Positions 26,941 to 35,124 of a DNA stretch of 41,483 nt are shown here, piece by piece. A model generated the notes under the pieces. That model ran no database searches. It saw only the letters and a program-made list of their open reading frames with translations, and was not told the DNA's origin. Source of the stretch: CAZJAT01 sp964544145 (lineage in GTDB: Bacteria > Hydrothermota > 32-111); NCBI GenBank assembly GCA_964544145.1, contig CAZJAT010000016.1:1-41483 (forward strand), in the 5' to 3' direction. Every line of letters begins with the position of its first letter. Positions within the stretch are counted from its first letter, which is position 1. The translations under genes were made by a program, and so were the position numbers.

Positions 26941-28181
26941 TTAAATGACCTTTTATTACCAACTATTGATACATTGAAATCACTGAATTTCATATATTTT
27001 TTTGCTATTTTAATTACTTCTTCCTTACTTATCCTTTCAACTGCCTTAATAATATCATTGATATATGTTATATTCTCATAATACAGCATTGACCTGGCTA
27101 AGAATCTCATCCTACCGCTTAACGAGTCATAAGAAATCTTCATGCCTGATATGATCTGTGTCTTTGCTTTCTCCAATTCCTCATCTGTTATCTTGCCACT
27201 GCATATACTGTTTATTTCCTCTTCCACACCGTTCATTGCCGCTCTGTAATTCTTCTGGTCGCAGATAAAATATATTCCATGAACACCACTGTCCAAAAAT
27301 GATTCCATAAATGTATATATTTCATAAACAATGCCCATATCCTCTCGAAGTGTTCTGAATAATCTTGATGACATTCCGCTTCCCAATATTGTACTCAGCA
27401 TTATAAGCCCGAATTTCTCTTCTGAATTATAATTAACCCCTTTACTGCCTAATGCAACATGGAATTGAGAAATCGATGATTTATATACATAATCCAATTG
27501 TCCCTTAGCGGTTTTAATCCTCCTATTTCTCTTAATTGATTTGGGAGTTTTATTGCTATTGCTGAAATTCAATGAATTCATTATCGCTCTATGATTCTGA
27601 GGACCTGCATATGAAAGGAATAGATTACTGTTACAGTAGTAGTTTTCCATGAATTTGAGAATATCCCTTCTGGTAATTGCCTTGATTGTCTCTTCTGTGC
27701 CTAATATTGTTTTTTCATAGATTGAATTCTTAAATAACATTGAATTAAGGTTTTGAAAGACAAGGTCTTGCGGGTCATCAATGGATGAATGCAATTCTTC
27801 AAGTATCACCTGTTTTTCCCTTATCAGCTGGTCTTCAGGTATTATGCTGTTAAATACCATATCCTGAAATATGCTGATTATTTTCTTCATTACCTCAGGA
27901 AGGCATATAAAATAGTAATTAGTGTGATCCCTTGATGTATATGCATTAATCATTCCGCCAAGTGCTTCAATTTCCTCGGCTATCATTTTGGCATCTCTTT
28001 TTAATGTTCCTTTGAAGAGCATATGCTCAACAAGATGCGAAATACCGTTTAATGCATATGGTTCATAATCTGACCCAATCTTCACGAATACACCGAATAC
28101 AGATGAACTAAGCCATGGGATCTCTTCTGTGATAAGAAGAGACCCATTATTCAATGATGATTTAACTATTTTCTGTTTCAA
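26937..28181 (-). CDS. M16-family zinc peptidase (processing-peptidase type)
   Basis: This 414-residue protein has the inverted zinc motif HLVEH (His49, Glu52, His53), with further acidic residues downstream (ILEELHSSIDDP) and both halves of a single M16 unit. It resembles bacterial relatives of the mitochondrial processing peptidase beta subunit, usually found directly after pnp. Physiological substrate is unknown. The start is TTG at 28181, overlapping the pnp stop (TTGA); no other start precedes the conserved N-terminus. It overlaps dut by 4 nt. Confidence 0.92.
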   Translation of the reverse strand: MKQKIVKSSLNNGSLLITEEIPWLSSSVFGVFVKIGSDYEPYALNGISHLVEHMLFKGTLKRDAKMIAEEIEALGGMINAYTSRDHTNYYFICLPEVMKKIISIFQDMVFNSIIPEDQLIREKQVILEELHSSIDDPQDLVFQNLNSMLFKNSIYEKTILGTEETIKAITRRDILKFMENYYCNSNLFLSYAGPQNHRAIMNSLNFSNSNKTPKSIKRNRRIKTAKGQLDYVYKSSISQFHVALGSKGVNYNSEEKFGLIMLSTILGSGMSSRLFRTLREDMGIVYEIYTFMESFLDSGVHGIYFICDQKNYRAAMNGVEEEINSICSGKITDEELEKAKTQIISGMKISYDSLSGRMRFLARSMLYYENITYINDIIKAVERISKEEVIKIAKKYMKFSDFNVSIVGNKRSFK

Positions 28182-30340
28182 TGTCTGTTATCGGGTTTTT
28201 TATCTCTCGGATTATATTTCCTGCTGTGGTCTCTATTATTCATCTGCTCTTTAATATGCTCCGGAACAGGCAAAAGTGCCTTTCTCGAAAGATTGACCCG
28301 GCCCTTATCATCTATATCCATGACCTTCACTTCTAATTCATCTCCTACCTTGATATGATCGCTTAGATGGTTTATACGCTCATGTGAGTATTTAGAAATA
28401 TGCATCATTCCATCCTTGCCGGGAAGCAGTTCGATAAAAGCTCCGAAATCCGTGATTTTAACTACTTTGCCCTTATATATCTCTCCTGCTTCAATGTCTC
28501 TCACTATCATATCAATCATATTCTTTGCATTATTAAGAGAATCTTCATTCTCACTGGCAATAGTAACCTTACCATCTTCATCTATGTCAATCTTAACACC
28601 GGTCACTTCAATGATTGAACGTATCTGCTTTCCGCCGGGTCCTATCACAAGACCTATCTTCTCTTTTTCAATCATGAATGATACCAATCTGGGCGCATAT
28701 TTACTGAGGGATGTTCTCGGTTCACTTATTGCTGAATCCATTGTTGAAAGAATAAACAGCCTGCCGTCTTTTGCCTGCATAAATCCCTTCTGTAATATGT
28801 CCATGGATATTCCTTTTATCTTTGTATCCAGCTGCAATGCCGTAATACCATCTTTTGTTCCTGCAACCTTAAAATCCATATCACCATAATGGTCCTCTTC
28901 GCCCATAATATCTGATAATATTATTATATTGTCATCTTCTTTAATGAGACCCATTGCAATACCTGCTACATGCGCCTTAATCGGTACACCTGCATCCATT
29001 AGAGCCAATGAGCCTGAACAAACACTGGCCATTGATGATGAACCATTGGATTCCATAATATCAGAGACAATTCTTATTGTGTAAGGGAATACTTCCTCAG
29101 CTGGGATTACAGCACTCAGTGCTTTCTCTGCAAGATATCCGTGTCCTATTTCCCTTCTCTTGGGTCCTCTCAAAAATGAAACCTCTCCAACACTGAAAGG
29201 CGGGAAATTATAATGCAGCATAAATGATTTTGATGTCTCTCCAATTATCTCCTCTGACATCTGTTCATCAGAAGAAGTCCCCAATGTAAGACCTGCCATT
29301 GACTGCGTCTCGCCCCTTGTAAACAGAGCAGAACCGTGTGTTCTGGGCAATATGCCGGCTTCACAGCTCAGAGTCCTGATATCTGTGCAGCTCCTGTTAT
29401 CCAGACGTTTTCCTTCATTTACTATCTTTTGACGAATGAGTTGCTTTCTTTCATCATCAATGATTGATGATATCATTCTTCCTTTATCAGGGTATTTTTC
29501 CTCAAGCTTTTCAATAACTGCTTTAACAAACTTGTTATATGCTTTATTCCTGTCCTGCTTTACTGGTATAGTGTCAATCTCCTTGAGTTCATTCACGACA
29601 ATAGTCTTTACATCAGCTATTATTTCAGCAGGTACATCCACAGGTTCATAATCCATTTTCTTGACTTCAATCTGGTTTATCAGCTGCTTTTGTATTTCAA
29701 TGGATTCCCTTATAAGTTCATGTCCCATCTCAATAGCTCTAAGCATATCTTCTTCACTCACTTCATCTGCAGCTGCTTCAATAGTTGTAACAGTATCAGC
29801 TGTTCCTGCAATCACCAAATCAAGTTCAGCATCCTCTATTTCCTTGAATGAAGGATTCTTGATAAACTGTCCTTTTAGTATTGCAATTCTTCCTGCACCC
29901 ACAGGTTCTGCAAAGGGAATATCTGATATGCATAATGCCGCAGATGCACCTATTACAGACAATACATCCGTTTCCATTGTACCATCTGCAGATAAAAGTG
30001 TGGTTATAACCTGTGTTTCATTTACAAAATCTGATGGGAATAATGGTCTGATAGGTCTGTCTATCAAACGCGAGTTGAGTATTTCTTTATCACGTGATCT
30101 ACCTTCCCTTTTAAAAAATCCCCCCGGAATCTTACCGGTTGCAAATGATTCTTCCCTATAATCTACCATTAAAGGGAAAAAATCCTGACCCTCTTTTTTT
30201 GCCTCTGAAGCAACAGCTGTTATTAGAAGAACATTATCTTCAATTTTTACTATAACAGAACCATTAGCCTGTCTGGCTATTTTTCCTGTCTGTATTTCCA
30301 GCTGTTTTCCAGCATAACTTCCGACTGCTTTAATTTCCAT
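28178..30340 (-). CDS. pnp: Polyribonucleotide nucleotidyltransferase (PNPase)
   Basis: This 720-residue 3'-to-5' phosphorolytic exoribonuclease acts in mRNA turnover. It has two RNase PH-like domains; the second carries the GEEDHYGDMDFKVAGT acidic motif. A KH domain (VIGPGGKQIRSIIEVTGV) and an S1 domain (KGKVVKITDFGAFIELLPG) precede a short basic tail. A clear AGGAG site sits ahead of the ATG. rpsO lies 9 nt upstream, the usual gene order. Confidence 0.98.
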   Translation of the reverse strand: MEIKAVGSYAGKQLEIQTGKIARQANGSVIVKIEDNVLLITAVASEAKKEGQDFFPLMVDYREESFATGKIPGGFFKREGRSRDKEILNSRLIDRPIRPLFPSDFVNETQVITTLLSADGTMETDVLSVIGASAALCISDIPFAEPVGAGRIAILKGQFIKNPSFKEIEDAELDLVIAGTADTVTTIEAAADEVSEEDMLRAIEMGHELIRESIEIQKQLINQIEVKKMDYEPVDVPAEIIADVKTIVVNELKEIDTIPVKQDRNKAYNKFVKAVIEKLEEKYPDKGRMISSIIDDERKQLIRQKIVNEGKRLDNRSCTDIRTLSCEAGILPRTHGSALFTRGETQSMAGLTLGTSSDEQMSEEIIGETSKSFMLHYNFPPFSVGEVSFLRGPKRREIGHGYLAEKALSAVIPAEEVFPYTIRIVSDIMESNGSSSMASVCSGSLALMDAGVPIKAHVAGIAMGLIKEDDNIIILSDIMGEEDHYGDMDFKVAGTKDGITALQLDTKIKGISMDILQKGFMQAKDGRLFILSTMDSAISEPRTSLSKYAPRLVSFMIEKEKIGLVIGPGGKQIRSIIEVTGVKIDIDEDGKVTIASENEDSLNNAKNMIDMIVRDIEAGEIYKGKVVKITDFGAFIELLPGKDGMMHISKYSHERINHLSDHIKVGDELEVKVMDIDDKGRVNLSRKALLPVPEHIKEQMNNRDHSRKYNPRDKKPDNRH

Positions 30341-30349
30341 CAGTTCTCC

Positions 30350-30619
30350 TTATCTTCTTAATTTTAGTTCAGTCACAATTTTCTTATACCTGTCAAAATC
30401 TTTTTTCATCAGATAATCCAATAAACGTCTTCTCTTTCCGACAAGCATCACAAGACCTCTTCTTGAGTGAACATCTTTCTTGAATTTCTTCAGATGTTCT
30501 GTTATGAGTGTAATGCGTTCTGTGAGAATTGCAATCTGCACTTCAGGAGAACCTGTATCATTCTCTGTTACTTTGAATTTTCCGATCAATTCCTGCTTTT
30601 TTTCCTTTGCAATTGACAT
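30350..30619 (-). CDS. rpsO: Small ribosomal subunit protein uS15
   Basis: This 89-residue S15 is full length, with the family signature GSPEVQIAILTERI and HSRRGLVMLVGKRRRLLDYL. It binds the central domain of 16S rRNA early in 30S assembly. A strong AGGAGG site precedes the ATG. In other bacteria S15 represses its own mRNA; no such structure could be judged in the 9 nt between ribF and rpsO. Confidence 0.98.
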   Translation of the reverse strand: MSIAKEKKQELIGKFKVTENDTGSPEVQIAILTERITLITEHLKKFKKDVHSRRGLVMLVGKRRRLLDYLMKKDFDRYKKIVTELKLRR

Positions 30620-30628
30620 AATGCCTCC

Positions 30629-31552
30629 TTATATTTTTTTTTGATTTTCAATATCAGATTTCAGTTGTTCAATCAGTTTTTCATTTGTCTCAAATTTCAC
30701 TTCATCTCTCAATCTCTCTGTGAATGCAATCTTCAGCATCTTTGAATAGAGGTTCTCATTCAAATCAATAATATGAACCTCCACAGTGGGATTCTTTCCC
30801 TCAAATGTGGGTCTATTGCCAATATTCATCACACCCCTGTACTCACCATCATTATATATAACCTTAACTGCATATACTCCATTCTGCGGCATAATTTTAC
30901 AAGTATCTGTTATCTCAATATTTGCTGTAGGGAATCCCAACAGAGCTCCCCTGCCTTCTCCCTTTATAACATTACCTGTAATAGAATAATTGTATCCCAG
31001 TAAACGATTTGCTTCCCTTATCTTTCCGAATCGGATTAATTTTCTTATCATTGTGCTTGAAACCGGTTCTTCATTAAGAATATAGGGATCAACAGCATCA
31101 ACCTTCATACTCATCCTCTGAGTGAGATTCTTCAGATAAATAATATCGCCCATTCTATCCTTGCCGAAATGTGTATCATAACCAACTGTTATATGTGATG
31201 GTTTTATCATATCAATAATGATTGATTTTATAAATTCTGTTGGGTTTAATTCAGAAAAACTATGGTCAAATTTCAAAACAAGCACATCATCAATATATCC
31301 CGAACGCTGAATAAGAGCAAGCCTTTCTGCAAGAGTATTTATCAGGAAATCATTCTTCATATCCCTAAGGACAGATTGCGGATGAGGATGAAATGTCACC
31401 ACAAGCGACCTTTTCTCATTTGAATCTGCAATATCCCTTATTACTTTCAATAGTTTCAAATGACCTGTATGAACACCGTCAAATGACCCTATTGTACAGA
31501 CAGAACCCTGTTCCAATTTATCAATTGATTCTATTCCGTACAATATCCTCAT
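30629..31552 (-). CDS. ribF: Bifunctional riboflavin kinase / FAD synthetase
   Basis: This 307-residue enzyme makes FMN from riboflavin and then FAD. The N-terminal adenylyltransferase domain shows IGSFDGVHTGHLKLL (about 21-35) and the SSTMIRKLI motif. The C-terminal kinase domain starts at about residue 185 with GEGRGALLGFPTANI and continues with GVYAVKV and MNIGNRPTF. It overlaps truB by 4 nt and precedes rpsO by 9 nt. In many bacteria truB-ribF-rpsO is co-transcribed, as seems to be the case here. Confidence 0.97.
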   Translation of the reverse strand: MRILYGIESIDKLEQGSVCTIGSFDGVHTGHLKLLKVIRDIADSNEKRSLVVTFHPHPQSVLRDMKNDFLINTLAERLALIQRSGYIDDVLVLKFDHSFSELNPTEFIKSIIIDMIKPSHITVGYDTHFGKDRMGDIIYLKNLTQRMSMKVDAVDPYILNEEPVSSTMIRKLIRFGKIREANRLLGYNYSITGNVIKGEGRGALLGFPTANIEITDTCKIMPQNGVYAVKVIYNDGEYRGVMNIGNRPTFEGKNPTVEVHIIDLNENLYSKMLKIAFTERLRDEVKFETNEKLIEQLKSDIENQKKI

Positions 31553-32400
31553 ATAATACCTCTAATTGTTCTCATTATTTCTAAATCACTCTGTGCAATC
31601 ACAATGTGATTCCTTTTTTCATTCATTACTAAATACTTACCCTTTTTAATGTCTTTAATCATTAATACTTGTCCCTTCATCAATTTGTCCATGTCATTAT
31701 CATCAACAATCATAATTGTCATATAATGTTTCATTATTTCCTCAATATTCATGCACCTATTTATTGAAACACTATCAATATCATGTGCTGTTTCAATATT
31801 AAAGATACCATCAGAAATACGCTGCAATTCAATAAGTGTGCCGCATGTTCCAAGTTTTTCACTTATATCACGTGCAAATGCACGCACATAATATCCCCTG
31901 GACACCTCAATCACACCTGTGAATCCGTTTTCATAGACACTCTCTATATTAAAACCATGCATAAACACATTACGCGGCTTTATATCCACATATTCATTAT
32001 TTCTCGCATATTTGTACGCACGTTTTCCATTGATTTTAATGGCAGAATATTGCGGTGGTATTTGCAGCCGGGCTCCCATAAAATGTTCCTGCATAATATT
32101 GCTGATATCTTCATTTATCAGTGTATAAACAGGTTTTTCCAAAATGACAGAACCGGTCAAATCCAATGTGTCTGTTTCATAACCTAATGCAATATTGAAT
32201 CTGTATCTCTTGCGTGTTTCTGTTAAATGTGGAATCAATTTGGTGAAATTACCCGTGAATACAGGCAAAACACCGGATGCAAATGGATCCAGAGTACCTG
32301 TGTATCCGCACTTTTTAATATGGAATGCTTTTCTTATTTGCCTGACTATATCAAAGGAGACTGTACCTGAGCGTTTGTTTATATTTAGAATGCAATCCAC
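31549..32400 (-). CDS. truB: tRNA pseudouridine synthase B
   Basis: This 283-residue enzyme makes pseudouridine 55 in the T loop of tRNAs. The N-terminal LNINKRSGTVSFDIV and catalytic GYTGTLDPFASGVLP (Asp38) are intact, followed by the RGYYVRAFARDI stretch. It has the longer C-terminal PUA-like extension found in many bacteria. The start is GTG at 32400, 3 nt after the PorV-like stop, with no convincing ribosome site, so it may be translated by coupling with the porin-like gene. Confidence 0.95.
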   Translation of the reverse strand: MDCILNINKRSGTVSFDIVRQIRKAFHIKKCGYTGTLDPFASGVLPVFTGNFTKLIPHLTETRKRYRFNIALGYETDTLDLTGSVILEKPVYTLINEDISNIMQEHFMGARLQIPPQYSAIKINGKRAYKYARNNEYVDIKPRNVFMHGFNIESVYENGFTGVIEVSRGYYVRAFARDISEKLGTCGTLIELQRISDGIFNIETAHDIDSVSINRCMNIEEIMKHYMTIMIVDDNDMDKLMKGQVLMIKDIKKGKYLVMNEKRNHIVIAQSDLEIMRTIRGII

Positions 32401-32403
32401 AAA

Positions 32404-33483
32404 TCAGAATTTCATCCCCAGGGATATTCTGTAATTTGATGTGCTGAAGTCATAAATATCGGAATCAATACCCAAATCAATTCTTATACTGTGATTGATA
32501 ATGATTCCAGCTCCAAAAGTAAATCCCTTTCTCCGACCGATATAATCAAGAAAATATCCGCCCCTCAAAGCGAGAAGGTCATAATACACATACTCTAGAC
32601 CTATACTGAGCCATGTGTCCAGAACCTCTTTTTCAAGCCAGGATAATGATGTTGTATCCGTACTGGTTGCATTTGCTCTATCCAGGATATCTGATATCCT
32701 GAAACTAAATGCATCATCCGGCAAACTGTCAAAATCCCAACCTGCAACAACTTTGTTTAGGTCAGCTGCGACAAGTAATTTGTTCAGGCTATTCTCAAGT
32801 ATTGTATAACTGGCGCCAAATCTAATTGACAATGGAAGGGGATCTGTTTCGCCATTTTCAAGATATCCGATTCCAGGGCCGATATTACCGATATTTAACC
32901 CTAATTTCACATCCTTGCCGATAGCATACATTGCCCCTAAATCCAGAGCAACTGTCTGACCCTGTCCACCTGTTGTGTTTCCGAGATATTGCCTGACAAC
33001 CCAGTCGGGTGCCAGAAAAGAATAAACGAATTTGCCCGTTGCTCCGAGAGATAGATTCTCCTGGAGTTTGTAGGCATATGAAATACTTAAAGCAAAGTCA
33101 AATGTACGCCAGCGACCCGTTGGGTCATTGTCATCCGATGCATATGTTTCACCTGTTGTAAGGTAAATAATATTAGCGCCGAAATTACCATATTCTGTTG
33201 GCAATACACCGCCCAAATATTCATAATACATCCCTGCCTGTAAAGCAGGCAGCCATTCAACATGCATCAGTACCACATCTTTCTTTTCCTGCAAACCCAA
33301 CCCCGCAGGATTATAATAGGAAGCAAGAGCATCATCCGCTAATGCGACATATGCTCCGCCCATACTCATTGCGCGTGCTCCTGGATAAATCATCAGGAAA
33401 ATCGCACCTGCCTGGGAGGCGGTTGAAAAGACTGATACTGCTGTAAAGATCAAAAGAAAAGATATTAAAAACAATTTCTTCAT
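32404..33483 (-). CDS. PorV/PorQ-type outer-membrane beta-barrel protein
   Basis: This 359-residue protein has a signal peptide (about 1-23), then the family hallmark GARAMSMGGAYVALADD followed by SYYNPAGLG. It is rich in alternating beta-strand segments and ends in Phe, as outer-membrane barrel proteins do. PorV and PorQ relatives serve in type IX secretion, shuttling or attaching cargo with C-terminal sorting domains. The sorting-like domain at the right edge of the window gives a possible cargo. It has an AGGAG site and its own promoter and leads the truB-ribF-rpsO-pnp operon. Confidence 0.87.
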   Translation of the reverse strand: MKKLFLISFLLIFTAVSVFSTASQAGAIFLMIYPGARAMSMGGAYVALADDALASYYNPAGLGLQEKKDVVLMHVEWLPALQAGMYYEYLGGVLPTEYGNFGANIIYLTTGETYASDDNDPTGRWRTFDFALSISYAYKLQENLSLGATGKFVYSFLAPDWVVRQYLGNTTGGQGQTVALDLGAMYAIGKDVKLGLNIGNIGPGIGYLENGETDPLPLSIRFGASYTILENSLNKLLVAADLNKVVAGWDFDSLPDDAFSFRISDILDRANATSTDTTSLSWLEKEVLDTWLSIGLEYVYYDLLALRGGYFLDYIGRRKGFTFGAGIIINHSIRIDLGIDSDIYDFSTSNYRISLGMKF

Positions 33484-33510
33484 TTTTTTTCTCCTATATT
33501 ACTATAGGAT

Positions 33511-33539
33511 AATATAAACGTTAACCATAGTAAAGTCAA
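33511..33539 (-). promoter_or_regulatory. Promoter of the PorV-like gene and the truB-pnp operon
   Basis: On the minus strand TTGACT (33534-33539) and TATATT (33511-33516) are separated by 17 nt; a TATTAT one turn on gives a 19-nt spacer. The predicted start lies within 25 nt of the ribosome site and ATG at 33483. It is independent of the rpmB promoter upstream. Confidence 0.6.
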
Positions 33540-33551
33540 TGCTTAAAAAGG

Positions 33552-33743
33552 TCATACGGCTTTTTGGACCTTACCTGACCTCAAACAGCGTGAACATACA
33601 TTGATATGTTTAACCTGTTTATCTACAATTGCCTTAATTCTTCTCAGATTAGGATATCTCACTTTCTTTGTTTTATTATGAGCATGAGATACCTGATTCC
33701 CGAATTGAGGTCCTTTGCCGCAAATTTCACATCTCTTTGACAT
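33552..33743 (-). CDS. rpmB: Large ribosomal subunit protein bL28
   Basis: This 63-residue L28 is of the zinc-type form, with CEIC near the N-terminus and CSRC near the C-terminus. It retains the SHAHNKTKKVRYPNLRRI core that binds 23S rRNA. An AGGAG site precedes the ATG. It has its own consensus promoter and ends 12 nt before the -35 box of the PorV-like gene, so it may be read alone or into the operon. Confidence 0.96.
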   Translation of the reverse strand: MSKRCEICGKGPQFGNQVSHAHNKTKKVRYPNLRRIKAIVDKQVKHINVCSRCLRSGKVQKAV

Positions 33744-33773
33744 ACATAGCTCCTGTGATTGATTAGACGCATA

Positions 33774-33801
33774 ATTATATTATTATTCATTATTTTGTCA
33801 A
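33774..33801 (-). promoter_or_regulatory. Consensus promoter of rpmB
   Basis: On the minus strand TTGACA (33796-33801) and TATAAT (33774-33779) are both perfect, with a 16-nt spacer. The leader to the ATG at 33743 is about 25 nt and contains the AGGAG site. It stands back to back with the GNAT gene's promoter. Confidence 0.85.
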
Positions 33802-33856
33802 GACACTTTATGTTAATTTATATTTATACTCAATAATTGAAACAACATAGAATACC

Positions 33857-33884
33857 TTGTCATATAATTCTTTTTATGTATAAT
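33857..33884 (+). promoter_or_regulatory. Promoter of the GNAT gene, leaderless arrangement
   Basis: TTGTCA (33857-33862) and TATAAT (33879-33884) have a 16-nt spacer and are followed by 6 nt and then the ATG at 33891. The usual +1 falls on the A of this ATG. The same spacing is found before the antiporter pair at 18311-18345. Confidence 0.65.
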
Positions 33885-33890
33885 GAATGC

Positions 33891-34364
33891 ATGATTAAAT
33901 TGAGTGATAAATACAGGGAAATTGTTGATACTTTCATTAAAGAACATTGGGGCAGCAGAGATATCATTATCAATAATGAATGCATCATACCATCTAAACA
34001 CCAGGGGTTTCTTGTATTCAACAGTATAGAACTGATTGGTCTGATTACATTCCGCCATAAAGGCAGTATTTGTGAAATACTTACATTAAACAGTATTATT
34101 GAGAATCAGGGTATCGGTAATGCGCTGATAAATCAACTCATTGAATACTGTAGAGAAAAACATTGGAAAATCCTTGAGCTTATGACAACAAATGACAATA
34201 CTCAGGCACTTCGTTTTTATCAGAAACATGGATTTATAATCCGGGATATACGCCTGAACCAGATAAAACAATCAAGAAAACTCAAACCCGGAATTCCCCT
34301 CAATGGAAACAATTCAATACCTATACGTGATGAAATTATCCTCCAGCTATCAATATTACCATAA
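33891..34364 (+). CDS. GNAT-family N-acetyltransferase
   Basis: This 157-residue protein has the GNAT acetyl-CoA-binding motif QGIGNALINQLIEYCRE and the late stretch LRFYQKHGFIIRDI. Its N-terminus (FIKEHWGS) matches a common subfamily of small acetyltransferases. Substrate is unknown. The ATG at 33891 is chosen because a TATAAT box sits 6 nt before it; a TTG at 33837 and ATG at 33876 lie upstream of or within that promoter. The stop converges on the nuclease-like gene with 19 nt between them. Confidence 0.85.
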   Translation: MIKLSDKYREIVDTFIKEHWGSRDIIINNECIIPSKHQGFLVFNSIELIGLITFRHKGSICEILTLNSIIENQGIGNALINQLIEYCREKHWKILELMTTNDNTQALRFYQKHGFIIRDIRLNQIKQSRKLKPGIPLNGNNSIPIRDEIILQLSILP

Positions 34365-34383
34365 TGGACCAGAATCTTTATCT

Positions 34384-35073
34384 CTATTTGAACATGGAAT
34401 TTAACACATTAATACACTTTTCTTTCTCATTGATTATCTGATATTCACTAAACCTCAATACATTCCATCCATTTGCATTTATTTCCCTATCCCTCATTAA
34501 ATCATATTCCACTTGCTTTATATTTGAATGCCCTTTCTTACTGTCACATTCAATATCCAGCAGATACTTAGAACTCATCACGGCAAAGTCAAATCTGTAT
34601 CTCTTACCTGATTTGCACTTAAATGTATATTCCTTCACATATTCAATATTCATTTCCTCAAGCCATGATTCCACCATACCCTCAAGATCGGGTACATCAA
34701 AAATATCCATTAAATCCCTTGCAGATTTAAACTTATGCATAGTTGTTAAAATAAATGTTACCCTCATTTTATTATTATTTGAGATAGGTGTGTTTAATTT
34801 CTTGATATCATTTAAGTGAAATATTCTATAAAGCTCATAATCCTTTTTCTGTCCTGATAGCCCCATAAAATCATGTCTAATTCTATCCTCAGTTGATTTT
34901 ATTTCAGCAAAATAATTTATTTTCCCACCATTTCTACATCTCTTGGTTTCATAAAATGCTATGAATTTAAATGACTGTACCGGACAAAACCTAACAGGTA
35001 TCCTGTACCAGGATTCATTTAATAACAAATCAACATCATTCTCATTATTTATTACTGATATTAGAATCTTCAT
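34384..35073 (-). CDS. Putative PD-(D/E)xK nuclease (DUF559/Vsr-like) with an unrecognised N-terminal domain
   Basis: This 229-residue protein has a C-terminal region (about 135-229) with the order seen in DUF559/Vsr-type endonuclease folds: FDFAV (Asp162), DIECDSKKGH (Glu175, Asp177) and a DxxRDREINANGWNVLRF helix-strand end. The N-terminal part (about 1-70) has WYRIPVRFCPVQSFKFIAFY and KINYFAEI, which I do not place firmly; it could be a PUA/EVE-like modified-base reader. Some defence nucleases join such parts. No methylase or other defence gene is adjacent. A weak near-leaderless TATAAT (35083-35088) precedes the ATG, but no good -35 is visible. Confidence 0.6.
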   Translation of the reverse strand: MKILISVINNENDVDLLLNESWYRIPVRFCPVQSFKFIAFYETKRCRNGGKINYFAEIKSTEDRIRHDFMGLSGQKKDYELYRIFHLNDIKKLNTPISNNNKMRVTFILTTMHKFKSARDLMDIFDVPDLEGMVESWLEEMNIEYVKEYTFKCKSGKRYRFDFAVMSSKYLLDIECDSKKGHSNIKQVEYDLMRDREINANGWNVLRFSEYQIINEKEKCINVLNSMFK

Positions 35074-35124
35074 ATTTCACTAATTATAGATGCAAAGATA
35101 CAAACTCCATTCCCGATAAATTGA

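Noticed and set aside
28416..28889. Long plus-strand open frame inside pnp
   Set aside because: It is antisense to a conserved PNPase region, has no ribosome site and no recognisable family; it is a frame shadow.
33813..34058. Minus-strand open frame overlapping the GNAT gene
   Set aside because: It covers two promoters and the antisense strand of a well-supported acetyltransferase.
35083..35088. Near-leaderless TATAAT before the nuclease-like gene
   Set aside because: No matching -35 element or extended -10 was found, so it is not counted with the two leaderless promoters.
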